Shown here piece after piece: positions 7,544 through 14,397 of a stretch of 34,358 bases of DNA. Within the stretch, counting starts at the first letter, position 1. Every line of letters starts with the position of its first letter. The position numbers and the translations under genes are program-made. The stretch comes from DATAVB01 sp040414495 (GTDB lineage Bacteria; Actinomycetota; Actinomycetes; Mycobacteriales; QHCD01), in contig JBEDUI010000078.1 in assembly GCA_040414495.1 (NCBI GenBank), forward strand, positions 1-34,358. Reading direction: 5' to 3'. Under the pieces are notes generated by a model. That model saw only the letters and a program-made list of their open reading frames with translations, was not told where the DNA came from and did not search any database.

Positions 7544-8476
7544 TCAAGACGTGCTCCGGCCGCCGCGCGAGGTGATCGGAACGCTGCGCTCACCGCGCGC
7601 CCCGGCAAACAAATCGTCCTCCGGAATCGCGGTTTCCACCAGCGAGCGGGCCAACTCGTAGTCCTCGGTCGGCCATGCCTCCTGCTGGACCGCCTGCGGC
7701 ACCGCGAACCATCGACCGTTCGGGTCGACCTGGGTGGCGTGCGCGAGCAGCGCCTGGTCACGTATCTCGAAGAACTCCCCGCAGCGCACCCGGGTCGTCG
7801 TCCGGCCGGCCCGGTGATCCTTGCTGTCGTCCCACTTGGCCAGCCACTCCGCGTAGACCGGCTCCAGCCCGTGCGCGCGCATCGCGTCGTCGATCGCGGT
7901 GAGCCGCTCCTTGGTGTGGCCCATCTGGTAGTACAGCTTCAGCGGCTGCCACGGCTCGCCGGCCTCGGGGTACCGGTCCGGGTCACCGGCCGCCTCGAAC
8001 GCCTCGACCGACACCTTGTGGCACATGATGTGATCCGGGTGCGGGTAGCCACCGCTCTCGTCGTACGTGACGATCACCTGCGGCTTGAACTCACGGATCA
8101 GCTTCACCAACGGCGCGGCCGCGACCTCAAGCGGCTGCAGCGCGAAGCACCCCTCCGGCAATGGCGGCAACGGATCGCCCTCCGGCAGCCCGGAATCGAC
8201 AAAACCGAGCCATTCCTGCCGTACTCCGAGGATTTCCCGCGCATGCCGCATCTCCTCCTGCCGGATCGCGGCGATGTTCTCGGCGATCTCGGGCCGGTCC
8301 ATGGCCGGGTTGAGGATCGAGCCGCGCTCGCCGCCGGTACAGGTGGCGACCATGACCTGGGCGCCCTCGTGTACGTACCGGGCCATCGTTGCCGCGCCCT
8401 TGCTCGACTCGTCGTCGGGATGGGCGTGCACTGCGATCATGCGTAGCGGAGTCTGCGCGGAGCCCGGGGCGCTCAT
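7544..8476 (-). CDS. mca: Mycothiol S-conjugate amidase
   Basis: A 310-residue zinc amidase of the LmbE/PIG-L fold. It cleaves mycothiol S-conjugates of electrophiles and drugs, releasing a mercapturic acid for export and GlcN-inositol for re-use. Zinc-site motifs are HAHPDDESSKGAAT (His19, Asp22) near the N-terminus and GGYPHPDH in the middle. The family block CTGGERGSILNP and the Mca-type C-terminal half (RVRCGEFFEIRDQALLAHAT) separate it from the related deacetylase MshB. ATG 8476 gives the usual Mca N-terminus; its ribosome-binding site is weak (GGAA). It is divergent from DUF4307-greA, the same arrangement as in mycobacteria. Its presence shows that the host makes mycothiol. Confidence 0.94.
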   Translation of the reverse strand: MSAPGSAQTPLRMIAVHAHPDDESSKGAATMARYVHEGAQVMVATCTGGERGSILNPAMDRPEIAENIAAIRQEEMRHAREILGVRQEWLGFVDSGLPEGDPLPPLPEGCFALQPLEVAAAPLVKLIREFKPQVIVTYDESGGYPHPDHIMCHKVSVEAFEAAGDPDRYPEAGEPWQPLKLYYQMGHTKERLTAIDDAMRAHGLEPVYAEWLAKWDDSKDHRAGRTTTRVRCGEFFEIRDQALLAHATQVDPNGRWFAVPQAVQQEAWPTEDYELARSLVETAIPEDDLFAGARGERSVPITSRGGRSTS

Positions 8477-8583
8477 GATGCGGTTCCGGGCTGGTCGGCG
8501 GTGTACAGGACGAGCTCCCAACGGTGACGGTTCGGGCCTGGCGCGGGAGGCGGTGACGAGGCCGCGAGCGCCGCCTGAAACGA

Positions 8584-8589
8584 TACCGT
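8584..8589 (+). promoter_or_regulatory. Possible -10 box of the DUF4307 gene
   Basis: TACCGT ends 9 nt before the ATG at 8599, and no Shine-Dalgarno sequence is visible. A leaderless or very short-leader mRNA is likely. Confidence 0.35.
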
Positions 8590-8598
8590 CGAGCAAAC

Positions 8599-9087
8599 AT
8601 GAGTGCATCGAGCCCGCCCCCGCACAGCCCGCCGCCGTCACCGGGTGTCAATCCCCCGCGTACGACGCGCGGCAAGTCCAGCGTGCGGGACGCCCGAAGG
8701 CTCACGCCCGAGGAATATCGCCGCCGGGCGTATACGCGCGGACCGCGGTGGGTGATGCCGGTACTGGTCGCGTTGGTGGTGCTGGCCGGTGTCGGCATCG
8801 CGATCGGGTACTACCGCAACTTCGGCAGCAAGCCGATCAACGCCGAGGTGACAGCGTTCACGATCAAGCAAGACAGCATCAAGCTCACCGTCGACGTGAC
8901 CCGTAATCACCCCGACCGCGCGGTCTCGTGTGTCCTTAATGCACAGGCGCGCGATCATGGCGTCATCGGTACCGTGACAGTACGATTGCCGGCCGGTGGC
9001 AAAAACCCGACCGTAACGCGCACGATCCCGACCAAGACCAGGCCATATGCCGGTGAGGTCGAAAGTTGCAGCTACGTCACGCATTAG
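8599..9087 (+). CDS. DUF4307 membrane protein (Rv1081c-like)
   Basis: A 162-residue protein: a Pro/Ser-rich cytosolic N-terminus (residues 1-50, with the LTPEEYRRRAYTRGPRW stretch), one transmembrane helix at about 51-71, and an extracytoplasmic beta-rich domain. This matches the actinobacterial DUF4307 family, whose function is unknown. Two Cys (one near the middle of the outer domain, one near the C-terminus in ESCSYVTH) may form a disulfide. It precedes greA by 99 nt on the same strand and is divergent from mca, as for Rv1081c beside greA and mca in M. tuberculosis. Confidence 0.85.
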   Translation: MSASSPPPHSPPPSPGVNPPRTTRGKSSVRDARRLTPEEYRRRAYTRGPRWVMPVLVALVVLAGVGIAIGYYRNFGSKPINAEVTAFTIKQDSIKLTVDVTRNHPDRAVSCVLNAQARDHGVIGTVTVRLPAGGKNPTVTRTIPTKTRPYAGEVESCSYVTH

Positions 9088-9186
9088 CGTGATCGACACT
9101 CCCCAGCCGCAGACCGTGCATGTGGCGGTCCATAAATGTTAGCTTCATTGTTCGAGCACAATCCGTTCTCAGCCGAGGAGCAACAC

Positions 9187-9687
9187 GTGTCGACTACCGA
9201 CCACGATGTGTCCGTCACCTGGCTCACCCAGGAGGCACACGACCGGCTGAAAGCTGAACACGATCAACTTGTCGCCAACCGACCCGCGATGGCTGCCGAG
9301 ATCAACGAGCGCCGCGAGGAAGGCGACCTGAAGGAGAACGGCGGCTACCACGCGGCCAAGGAAGAGCAGGGCAAACAAGAGGCCCGCATCCGGCAGCTGG
9401 AGGACCTGCTGCGCAGCGCCAAGGTCGGCGAGGCGCCGACCGCCGATGGCGTCGCCGGTCCCGGCATGGTGGTGACCGTACGGTTCGACGATGACGACGA
9501 GACCGAGACGTTCCTCATCGGCTCCCGCGAGGAGGCCATGGGCGGCGACCTCGAGGTCTATTCGGCCGCTTCGCCGCTGGGTAAGGCATTGACCGGCGCC
9601 AAGACCGGTCAGCGTCGGGAGTACGAGACGCCCAGCGGCAAGACGATGCACGTCACGCTGGTGGAGGCCAAGGCCTTCCACGCCTGA
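9187..9687 (+). CDS. greA: Transcription elongation factor GreA
   Basis: A 166-residue cleavage factor that enters the RNA polymerase secondary channel and stimulates cutting of backtracked RNA. Residues 8-80 form the N-terminal coiled coil, with the acidic tip in REEGDLKENGGYHAAKEEQG (Asp and Glu of the tip retained). Residues 90-166 are the FKBP-like C-terminal domain, ending in the usual SPLGKALTGAKTGQ and MHVTLVEAKAF. The actinobacterial ENGGYHAA variant of ENAEYHAA is present. The GTG at 9187 has GAGGAG 6 nt upstream; an upstream ATG at 9136 would add residues not typical of GreA. A strong hairpin follows. Confidence 0.95.
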   Translation: MSTTDHDVSVTWLTQEAHDRLKAEHDQLVANRPAMAAEINERREEGDLKENGGYHAAKEEQGKQEARIRQLEDLLRSAKVGEAPTADGVAGPGMVVTVRFDDDDETETFLIGSREEAMGGDLEVYSAASPLGKALTGAKTGQRREYETPSGKTMHVTLVEAKAFHA

Positions 9688-9710
9688 TCCCTGACCGCCT
9701 TATCGCAGTG

Positions 9711-9749
9711 GCCGAGCGGTCAGCCGCCGGTTTCCCCGGACCGCTCGGC
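9711..9749 (+). terminator. Terminator between greA and the Lrp gene
   Basis: GCCGAGCGGTC (9711-9721) pairs perfectly with GACCGCTCGGC (9739-9749). It is 24 nt past the greA stop. The symmetric stem could also serve the convergent Lrp-type gene. Confidence 0.8.
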
Positions 9750-9814
9750 GGCTTAGTCAAGCGCTAGCTATGCCATCCGGAATCGCCATTTTCCTGCCGT
9801 TGCCTAGTTGCCGC

Positions 9815-10534
9815 CTAGTTACCGCGCACCAGCGGCAGTACCCGGTGCGGGATCGGGGTGGACAGAGCGATGGTGGTGGACGTACGCACAATGTCGGCGT
9901 CCCCCACCACGTCGTAGATCACCCGTTGCAGATCGGCGTTCGAGCGGGCCACGATGCGAGCCAGCAGGTCGCCCTGACCGGTGGTCGTGTGCACCTCGAG
10001 GACCTCGGGGATCTTGGCCAGGTGCGCGGCGACGGGCGCGCCCCGACCCTGCCGGATCTCCAACGTGACGAACGCCGTCACGGCGTAACCGACCGCGCCC
10101 AGATCCAGATCCGGCCCGAACCCGCGGATCACGCCACGCCGCTGTAGCCGGTCCAGCCGCGCCTGCGCCGTACCGCGAGCCACGCCCAGCCGCCGCGAGC
10201 ACTCCAGAATCCCGATCCGCGGCGACTCCGCCAGCAGGATGATCAGTCGCCGGTCGAGGTCGTCCAGCTCGGTCGTGGTCGACGCCTCAGCCGGCTGATT
10301 AAGAGCCGCCTGTCCCTGCTCCGACGCCTGTCCCTGCTCCGACGCCTGCCGCCGCTCACAAGCCTGCCGCTGCTCCGACGTTTGCCGCCGCTCACAAGCC
10401 TGTCCCTGCTCCGAGGGCTGCCGCTGCTCACAAGCCGGCTGGCCCCGTTCGATCGACGCGTGTCCCTGCTCAGTCGACGCCTGCGGCTGCTCAAGCGCTG
10501 CGTCTCGCGACCGCGCCTCGTTGGGCTCGTTCAT
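9815..10534 (-). CDS. Lrp/AsnC-family regulator with repetitive N-terminal tail
   Basis: A 239-residue transcription regulator. Residues 89-140 are the AsnC-type winged helix (ELDDLDRRLIILLAE, then a helix-turn-helix ending VARGTAQARLDRLQRRGVI). Residues 150-235 are the RAM/effector domain (VLEVHTTTGQGDLLARIVA). Ordinary family members are about 150 residues; here 88 extra residues precede the HTH. Residues 35-76 are seven hexapeptides of the type SEQGQA/CERRQA, with Cys at 35, 47 and 59. The tail is very probably translated: AGGAGG lies 5 nt before the ATG at 10534, and there is no usable start between the repeats and the HTH. It is divergent from hppD, so it probably senses an aromatic amino acid or related metabolite and regulates hppD. 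Confidence 0.9.
   Translation of the reverse strand: MNEPNEARSRDAALEQPQASTEQGHASIERGQPACEQRQPSEQGQACERRQTSEQRQACERRQASEQGQASEQGQAALNQPAEASTTTELDDLDRRLIILLAESPRIGILECSRRLGVARGTAQARLDRLQRRGVIRGFGPDLDLGAVGYAVTAFVTLEIRQGRGAPVAAHLAKIPEVLEVHTTTGQGDLLARIVARSNADLQRVIYDVVGDADIVRTSTTIALSTPIPHRVLPLVRGN
10307..10432 (-). repeat. 18-bp coding tandem repeat (seven copies)
   Basis: Seven in-register 18-bp units encode hexapeptides CEQRQP, SEQGQA, CERRQT, SEQRQA, CERRQA, SEQGQA, SEQGQA. More degenerate units continue upstream towards the start codon. The tract forms most of the regulator's N-terminal extension. Confidence 0.9.
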
Positions 10535-10654
10535 TGGATCCTCCTGACGACCGCACGCACGCGACGATCCCCTGCCGCCGTACGTTCCGCCGAGCCATCA
10601 CCCCGGCTGGACACACTGACCAATTGTGCCCCTGATGTGGGTTCCTCGCTGTAC

Positions 10655-10671
10655 GAAATGCACAGCATTTC
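10655..10671. promoter_or_regulatory. Palindromic operator between lrp-type gene and hppD
   Basis: GAAATGC-ACA-GCATTTC is a perfect 7+7 inverted repeat with a 3-nt centre, midway in the 208-nt divergent region. Lrp/AsnC proteins bind such AT-containing dyads, so it is a likely binding site for the adjacent regulator. Confidence 0.6.
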
Positions 10672-10742
10672 TCCTGCCGGTTGCACATCATGTCCGGTCG
10701 TCCGATGCTCCGGGTGAACCCTGCGAACCTCGGAGGCGTGCG

Positions 10743-11873
10743 ATGACCTCGACGCTCACTCATACGGACCCGGCCGCCCGGACCGACGCGTTCCCGGTGC
10801 TGGGCATGGACGCGGTGCACTTCGCCGTGGGCAACGCCAAACAGGCGGCGCACTACTACTCGTCCGCCTTCGGCATGCGGGTCGTGGCCTACCGTGGGCC
10901 GGAGACCGGAGAACGCGGCTCGGCCTCGTACGTACTGGAGTCGGGCACGGCCCGGTTCGTCGTCACCGCGCCGATGCGGGCCGGTTCGGCGCTGGGCGAG
11001 CACATCGCCCGGCACGGCGACGGCGTGGTCGACCTGGCGATCGCCGTCCCCGACGTACCGCGGGCGTACCGGCAGGCGGTGACCGCCGGCGCGCAGGGCC
11101 TCGACGAACCGCGCGAACTGACCGACGAACACGGCACGCTCGTCGTCGCAACCGTTGCTACCTACGGCGACACCCGACACAGTCTGGTCGACCGGTCTCG
11201 ATATTCGGGGCCATACCGTCCGGGGTACGCAGCACGCGAGCCGTTGCTGAGTCCACCGCCGCAGCCGTACTTCACCGAAATTGACCACTGCGTAGGCAAT
11301 GTCGAGCTCGGCAAGATGGATGAATGGGTGGCGTTTTACCAGCGCGTCATGGGTTTCACGAACATGAAGGAATTCGTCGGCGACGACATTGCGACCGAAT
11401 ACTCCGCGCTCATGAGCAAGGTCGTAGCCGACGGAGATCGCAAGGTGAAGTTCCCACTCAACGAGCCGGCGGTGAGTAAACGTAAGTCGCAGATCGACGA
11501 ATACCTGGAGTTTTACGGCGGCCCCGGCGTACAGCACATCGCCATCACCACAACGGACATCGCCGATTCGGTACGGCGGATGCGGGCGGCCGGGGTGGAA
11601 TTCCTGCGGACCCCGGATTCGTACTACGACGAGCTGGGAAACTGGGTTGGTCAAACGCGGGTGCCGCTCATGGAACTGCGCGAGCTGGCCATTCTGGCCG
11701 ACCGCGACGAAGACGGCTACCTGCTGCAGATATTCACCGCACCGGTGCAGGATCGGCCGACGGTGTTTTTTGAATTAATCGAACGGCATGGCTCGAATGG
11801 CTTCGGCAAGGGCAACTTCAAGGCGCTGTTCGAGGCGATCGAACGGGAGCAGGAGCGCCGCGGCAACCTTTGA
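10743..11873 (+). CDS. hppD: 4-hydroxyphenylpyruvate dioxygenase
   Basis: A 376-residue Fe(II) enzyme that converts 4-hydroxyphenylpyruvate to homogentisate in tyrosine breakdown. It has two VOC (glyoxalase-fold) halves, residues 18-150 and 175-345. The iron ligands are visible: His182 in FTEIDHCVGNV, His265 in GVQHIAITT and Glu344 in VFFELIER. The C-terminal gate helix GNFKALFEAIEREQ is intact. The ATG at 10743 has GGAGG 6 nt upstream. Later enzymes of the homogentisate pathway are not in the window. It is divergent from the Lrp-type regulator. Confidence 0.95.
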   Translation: MTSTLTHTDPAARTDAFPVLGMDAVHFAVGNAKQAAHYYSSAFGMRVVAYRGPETGERGSASYVLESGTARFVVTAPMRAGSALGEHIARHGDGVVDLAIAVPDVPRAYRQAVTAGAQGLDEPRELTDEHGTLVVATVATYGDTRHSLVDRSRYSGPYRPGYAAREPLLSPPPQPYFTEIDHCVGNVELGKMDEWVAFYQRVMGFTNMKEFVGDDIATEYSALMSKVVADGDRKVKFPLNEPAVSKRKSQIDEYLEFYGGPGVQHIAITTTDIADSVRRMRAAGVEFLRTPDSYYDELGNWVGQTRVPLMELRELAILADRDEDGYLLQIFTAPVQDRPTVFFELIERHGSNGFGKGNFKALFEAIEREQERRGNL

Positions 11874-12168
11874 TCGCGCGGGATCCCGGCCCACCTCAAA
11901 ACACACGCACCATGCGCGCCCGGCCCGGGCAACCATTACTCGGGCCAGGGCGCGACCCGGCATCCACTAGCTGGCATCCGACCTACCCATCCACTGGCCG
12001 GCCACCTCACACCCCAATCCGACCGGCGGCTACCTCGGCACGGCCAACAACAGTTCTCGACCAGACCACCCACGGGTACGTCGGAGGGTGCACACTCGCC
12101 CGCGGCTCCACCGCACCGTTTCAGCCGTGACCGACAACACAGTTGTACCGATTCAACTCGCGCTCCCG
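11874..12168. other. Intergenic stretch without a recognisable gene
   Basis: The plus strand is C/A-rich. A short motif CATCCACT occurs twice (about 11960 and 11990). No conserved coding signature is seen on either strand. Confidence 0.5.
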
Positions 12169-12174
12169 TAGGGT
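12169..12174 (+). promoter_or_regulatory. -10 box for leader ORF and tauE-like gene
   Basis: TAGGGT ends 7 nt before the ATG at 12182. TTGTAC at 12143-12148 is a poor, slightly too distant -35 candidate. The spacing fits a leaderless transcript beginning at the small ORF. Confidence 0.4.
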
Positions 12175-12181
12175 TTCGGTC

Positions 12182-12280
12182 ATGCCAAGAAGGTCCGCAG
12201 TGGCCTGCGGACCGTTGCTCCTGGCCGCAAGCCTCACGCTTCGATGTGATCGGCGTGATCGCGTGCACCATTCCAGGTGA
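12182..12280 (+). CDS. Possible 32-residue leader peptide
   Basis: A short ORF (MPRRSAVACGPLLLAASLTL then an Arg-rich end) begins 7 nt after a -10-like TAGGGT. It ends in TGA overlapping the GTG start of the TauE/SafE gene in the sequence GTGA. Its codons 4-11 hold a perfect 9-bp hairpin (12192-12213). That layout, a leaderless start followed by a hairpin and translational coupling, resembles leader peptides that attenuate downstream genes. It contains two separated Cys, not the poly-Cys run of known mycobacterial cysteine-responsive leaders, so the signal sensed is open. No homology was recognised, and it may be chance. Confidence 0.35.
   Translation: MPRRSAVACGPLLLAASLTLRCDRRDRVHHSR
12192..12213 (+). 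promoter_or_regulatory. Perfect hairpin upstream of tauE-like gene
   Basis: GGTCCGCAG and CTGCGGACC flank the 4-nt loop TGGC. It lies 64 nt before the exporter start and inside the possible leader ORF. It could be an attenuator or a terminator with a short leader. Confidence 0.5.
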
Positions 12281-13017
12281 GCACGCTGCACTTCTTCCTG
12301 GTCCTGCTGATCGGCATTGGTGGCGGCCTCTCGGCGAGCATCGCGGCGCTCGCCTCGCTGGTCAGCTATCCGGCTCTGCTGGCCCTCGGGCTGCCGCCGG
12401 TCATGGCCAATATCAGCAATACGGTCGCGCAGATTGCCGGTGGCGCGGGCGCGGTGTACGGATCGACGACTGAGCTCGCGCACCAGAAGAGCCGGATTCC
12501 CGTGGTGGCGGGCGCGGCCCTGGTCGGCGGCCTCAGCGGGGCGCTGTTGCTGCTGGCCACTCCTTCCGATGCCTTCGAGAAGGCGGTGCCGTGGCTGATC
12601 GGCTGCGCGTCGATCGCAGTCCTGCTGCCGAAACCGGCCACACATCGCCCACCGCGTCATCCCAAACGCATTCTCGCCGCCGGCACTGGACTGATCGCGA
12701 TTTACGGCGGCTATTTCGGTGCCGCGTCCGGCGTGGTGGTCCTAGCGCTGTTCCTGCGGATCCTGGATCAGAGCCTGGCCCGGACGATTGCGCTGAAGAA
12801 CGTCGAGGTCGCCGTCGCGAACGCGGTCGCCGGGCTCGTCTTTATCTGCACAGTGCATTTGCGCTGGCACGTGATAATCCCGCTGGCTATCGGGTTTCTC
12901 ATTGGTGGGCGTGTGGGTCCGTTGGTGGTACGCCGGGTCCCGGCCCGGCCGTTGAAGGTCGCGATTGCCGTGCTCGGTGTGGGTCTCGCGATCAAGCTGG
13001 GCATCAACGCGTACTGA
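12277..13017 (+). CDS. TauE/SafE (TSUP) family membrane exporter
   Basis: A 246-residue membrane protein with about eight hydrophobic helices in two related halves. Each half opens with a glycine-rich helix (LLIGIGGGLSASIAALASL, and IYGGYFGAASGVVVLALF), and the first half has the PPVMANISNTVAQ loop typical of TSUP proteins. The family moves sulfite, sulfonates or other small organic anions across the membrane; the substrate here is unknown. The GTG at 12277 has only a weak ribosome site and overlaps the stop of a 32-codon upstream ORF, so its translation may be coupled. It follows hppD on the same strand but 400 nt away, so it is not clearly the same operon. Confidence 0.88.
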   Translation: MSTLHFFLVLLIGIGGGLSASIAALASLVSYPALLALGLPPVMANISNTVAQIAGGAGAVYGSTTELAHQKSRIPVVAGAALVGGLSGALLLLATPSDAFEKAVPWLIGCASIAVLLPKPATHRPPRHPKRILAAGTGLIAIYGGYFGAASGVVVLALFLRILDQSLARTIALKNVEVAVANAVAGLVFICTVHLRWHVIIPLAIGFLIGGRVGPLVVRRVPARPLKVAIAVLGVGLAIKLGINAY

Positions 13018-13071
13018 GGCCCGCGGGCTCCCACGGCGTGTTTGCGGCGCTACAACCGGGCATGCCGTGGC

Positions 13072-13077
13072 TACCCT
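13072..13077 (+). promoter_or_regulatory. -10 box of the Pro/Gly/Thr-rich gene
   Basis: TACCCT ends 6 nt before the ATG at 13084, with no Shine-Dalgarno sequence. This suggests leaderless initiation and decides the start against an ATG-less extension upstream. Confidence 0.5.
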
Positions 13078-13083
13078 GGGTCC

Positions 13084-14397
13084 ATGGCGACCGGTTCGTA
13101 CAGCGACGGCACCCAGCCCTTCGACTCGTCGTTCGGTGACGCGACGGGCCCGGCCGAGCGCGACGCGGACAGCGGATTTGCCGACCCGACCGGTGCTTCG
13201 GTCGACCAGCCGGGTGCAGCGCCCGATCCGACGGGTGTGTTCACCGACCGGGATGGTGGCTGGGCCGGGTTGCCGCCGACCGACTCCATGGCTTACACCA
13301 CGCCGGCGGGCGATCCGTTCGGCGACGCGCTCGCCGCATCGCCCGAGCCGTGGGACGAGGCGCCGAACGAACAATCGTCCGATCCCACGATCGCCCAGTC
13401 CGGGGGCGACCCGGCACCGGCAGCCGGAGCCCCGGGCGATCGGACCGCTCGCCGGCCACCGGGATCGGCGCCGGCTGGTGGAGCCGCTCGATCCCCCGGT
13501 TCCGGGCCCGCTCCGGGGCGGCCCGAACCTAGCGGGTACGCACCGAGCGGGCCGTCGCCGACCGGATCCACAGCTAACGGTCCGGCAGCAACGGGATACG
13601 CAGCCGGCGGGCCGTTTTCGACCGGATCCGCTGCCAACGGACCGGCGCCAACCGGGTTCGCGCCGACCGGGCGGTCGCCAGCGACACCCGGATCCGGACC
13701 TGCGGCTGCCGGCTCGGGTCCAACGGGAACCGCAGCGACCCCGGCGACCGGGCCGGCAGAACCCTCACCGCGCACGCCGGCACGCACGGGACCCGAAGCC
13801 GTCTGGCCGCCAGAGACCGGGTCGGCACCGACGGGCGCATCGGCCAGTACCGTCCCACCAACCGAGACTGACGCTGTCTTTTCTGCTAGCGGCCCGCCAA
13901 CCGCGCCTGATAGCCCGATCCCGGACTCCGCGCCAAGCGGACCGCCGGCCGGCCGGCCTTCCAGCGGCCCGCCAACCGCACCATCCCGTCCCGCCGGACC
14001 ACCGCCGACCGCACCGGATCCGAAATCGGCGCCGTCCCACCAACCGGCGTTTCCATTGACCTTGGACGAACTCACCAAGCGGCCGCCTATGCGCCGCCAC
14101 GGCCCGGAGCATCGACCCCGACCGGGGCGACGGCAGCGGACCAGCCCCATGGGCCGCTTCCCGACCGAGCCGGGTCAGCAGGAGCCGCCGGAGGATGAGC
14201 GCAGCGCCGAGCGACCGAACAAGGGCGCCCGCCCGCTCATACCGATCATCATCTTCATCGTCGTTCTCGTGGTGGCGTTCGTGCGCGGCTGCGACAGCGG
14301 CAAAAGCCACAGCGAGCATCCACTGCCGCATCCAACGACGAGCATCGCGACGCCCGCGCCATCAGCCGAAAATGGCGGTGTGACCGGCCTCCCGTAG
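13084..14397 (+). CDS. Pro/Gly/Ala/Thr-rich one-pass membrane protein, unknown function
   Basis: A 437-residue protein with no recognised domain. Residues 1-330 are low-complexity, rich in Pro, Gly, Ala, Ser and Thr, and poor in hydrophobic and aromatic residues. Within them a unit of about 20 residues repeats (compare PTGSTANGPAATGYAAGG with STGSAANGPAPTGFAPTG). A basic Arg/Pro-rich stretch follows. Near residue 383 comes a single hydrophobic helix (RPLIPIIIFIVVLVVAFV), then a short tail with one Cys. It is probably a membrane protein with a long disordered cytosolic N-terminus and an outside C-terminus. Although all frames are open here because of the GC content, the hydrophobic helix, the leaderless-type start and the in-frame stop support this frame. 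Its end overlaps the 3' end of ilvA by 36 bp, tail to tail. Confidence 0.75.
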   Translation: MATGSYSDGTQPFDSSFGDATGPAERDADSGFADPTGASVDQPGAAPDPTGVFTDRDGGWAGLPPTDSMAYTTPAGDPFGDALAASPEPWDEAPNEQSSDPTIAQSGGDPAPAAGAPGDRTARRPPGSAPAGGAARSPGSGPAPGRPEPSGYAPSGPSPTGSTANGPAATGYAAGGPFSTGSAANGPAPTGFAPTGRSPATPGSGPAAAGSGPTGTAATPATGPAEPSPRTPARTGPEAVWPPETGSAPTGASASTVPPTETDAVFSASGPPTAPDSPIPDSAPSGPPAGRPSSGPPTAPSRPAGPPPTAPDPKSAPSHQPAFPLTLDELTKRPPMRRHGPEHRPRPGRRQRTSPMGRFPTEPGQQEPPEDERSAERPNKGARPLIPIIIFIVVLVVAFVRGCDSGKSHSEHPLPHPTTSIATPAPSAENGGVTGLP

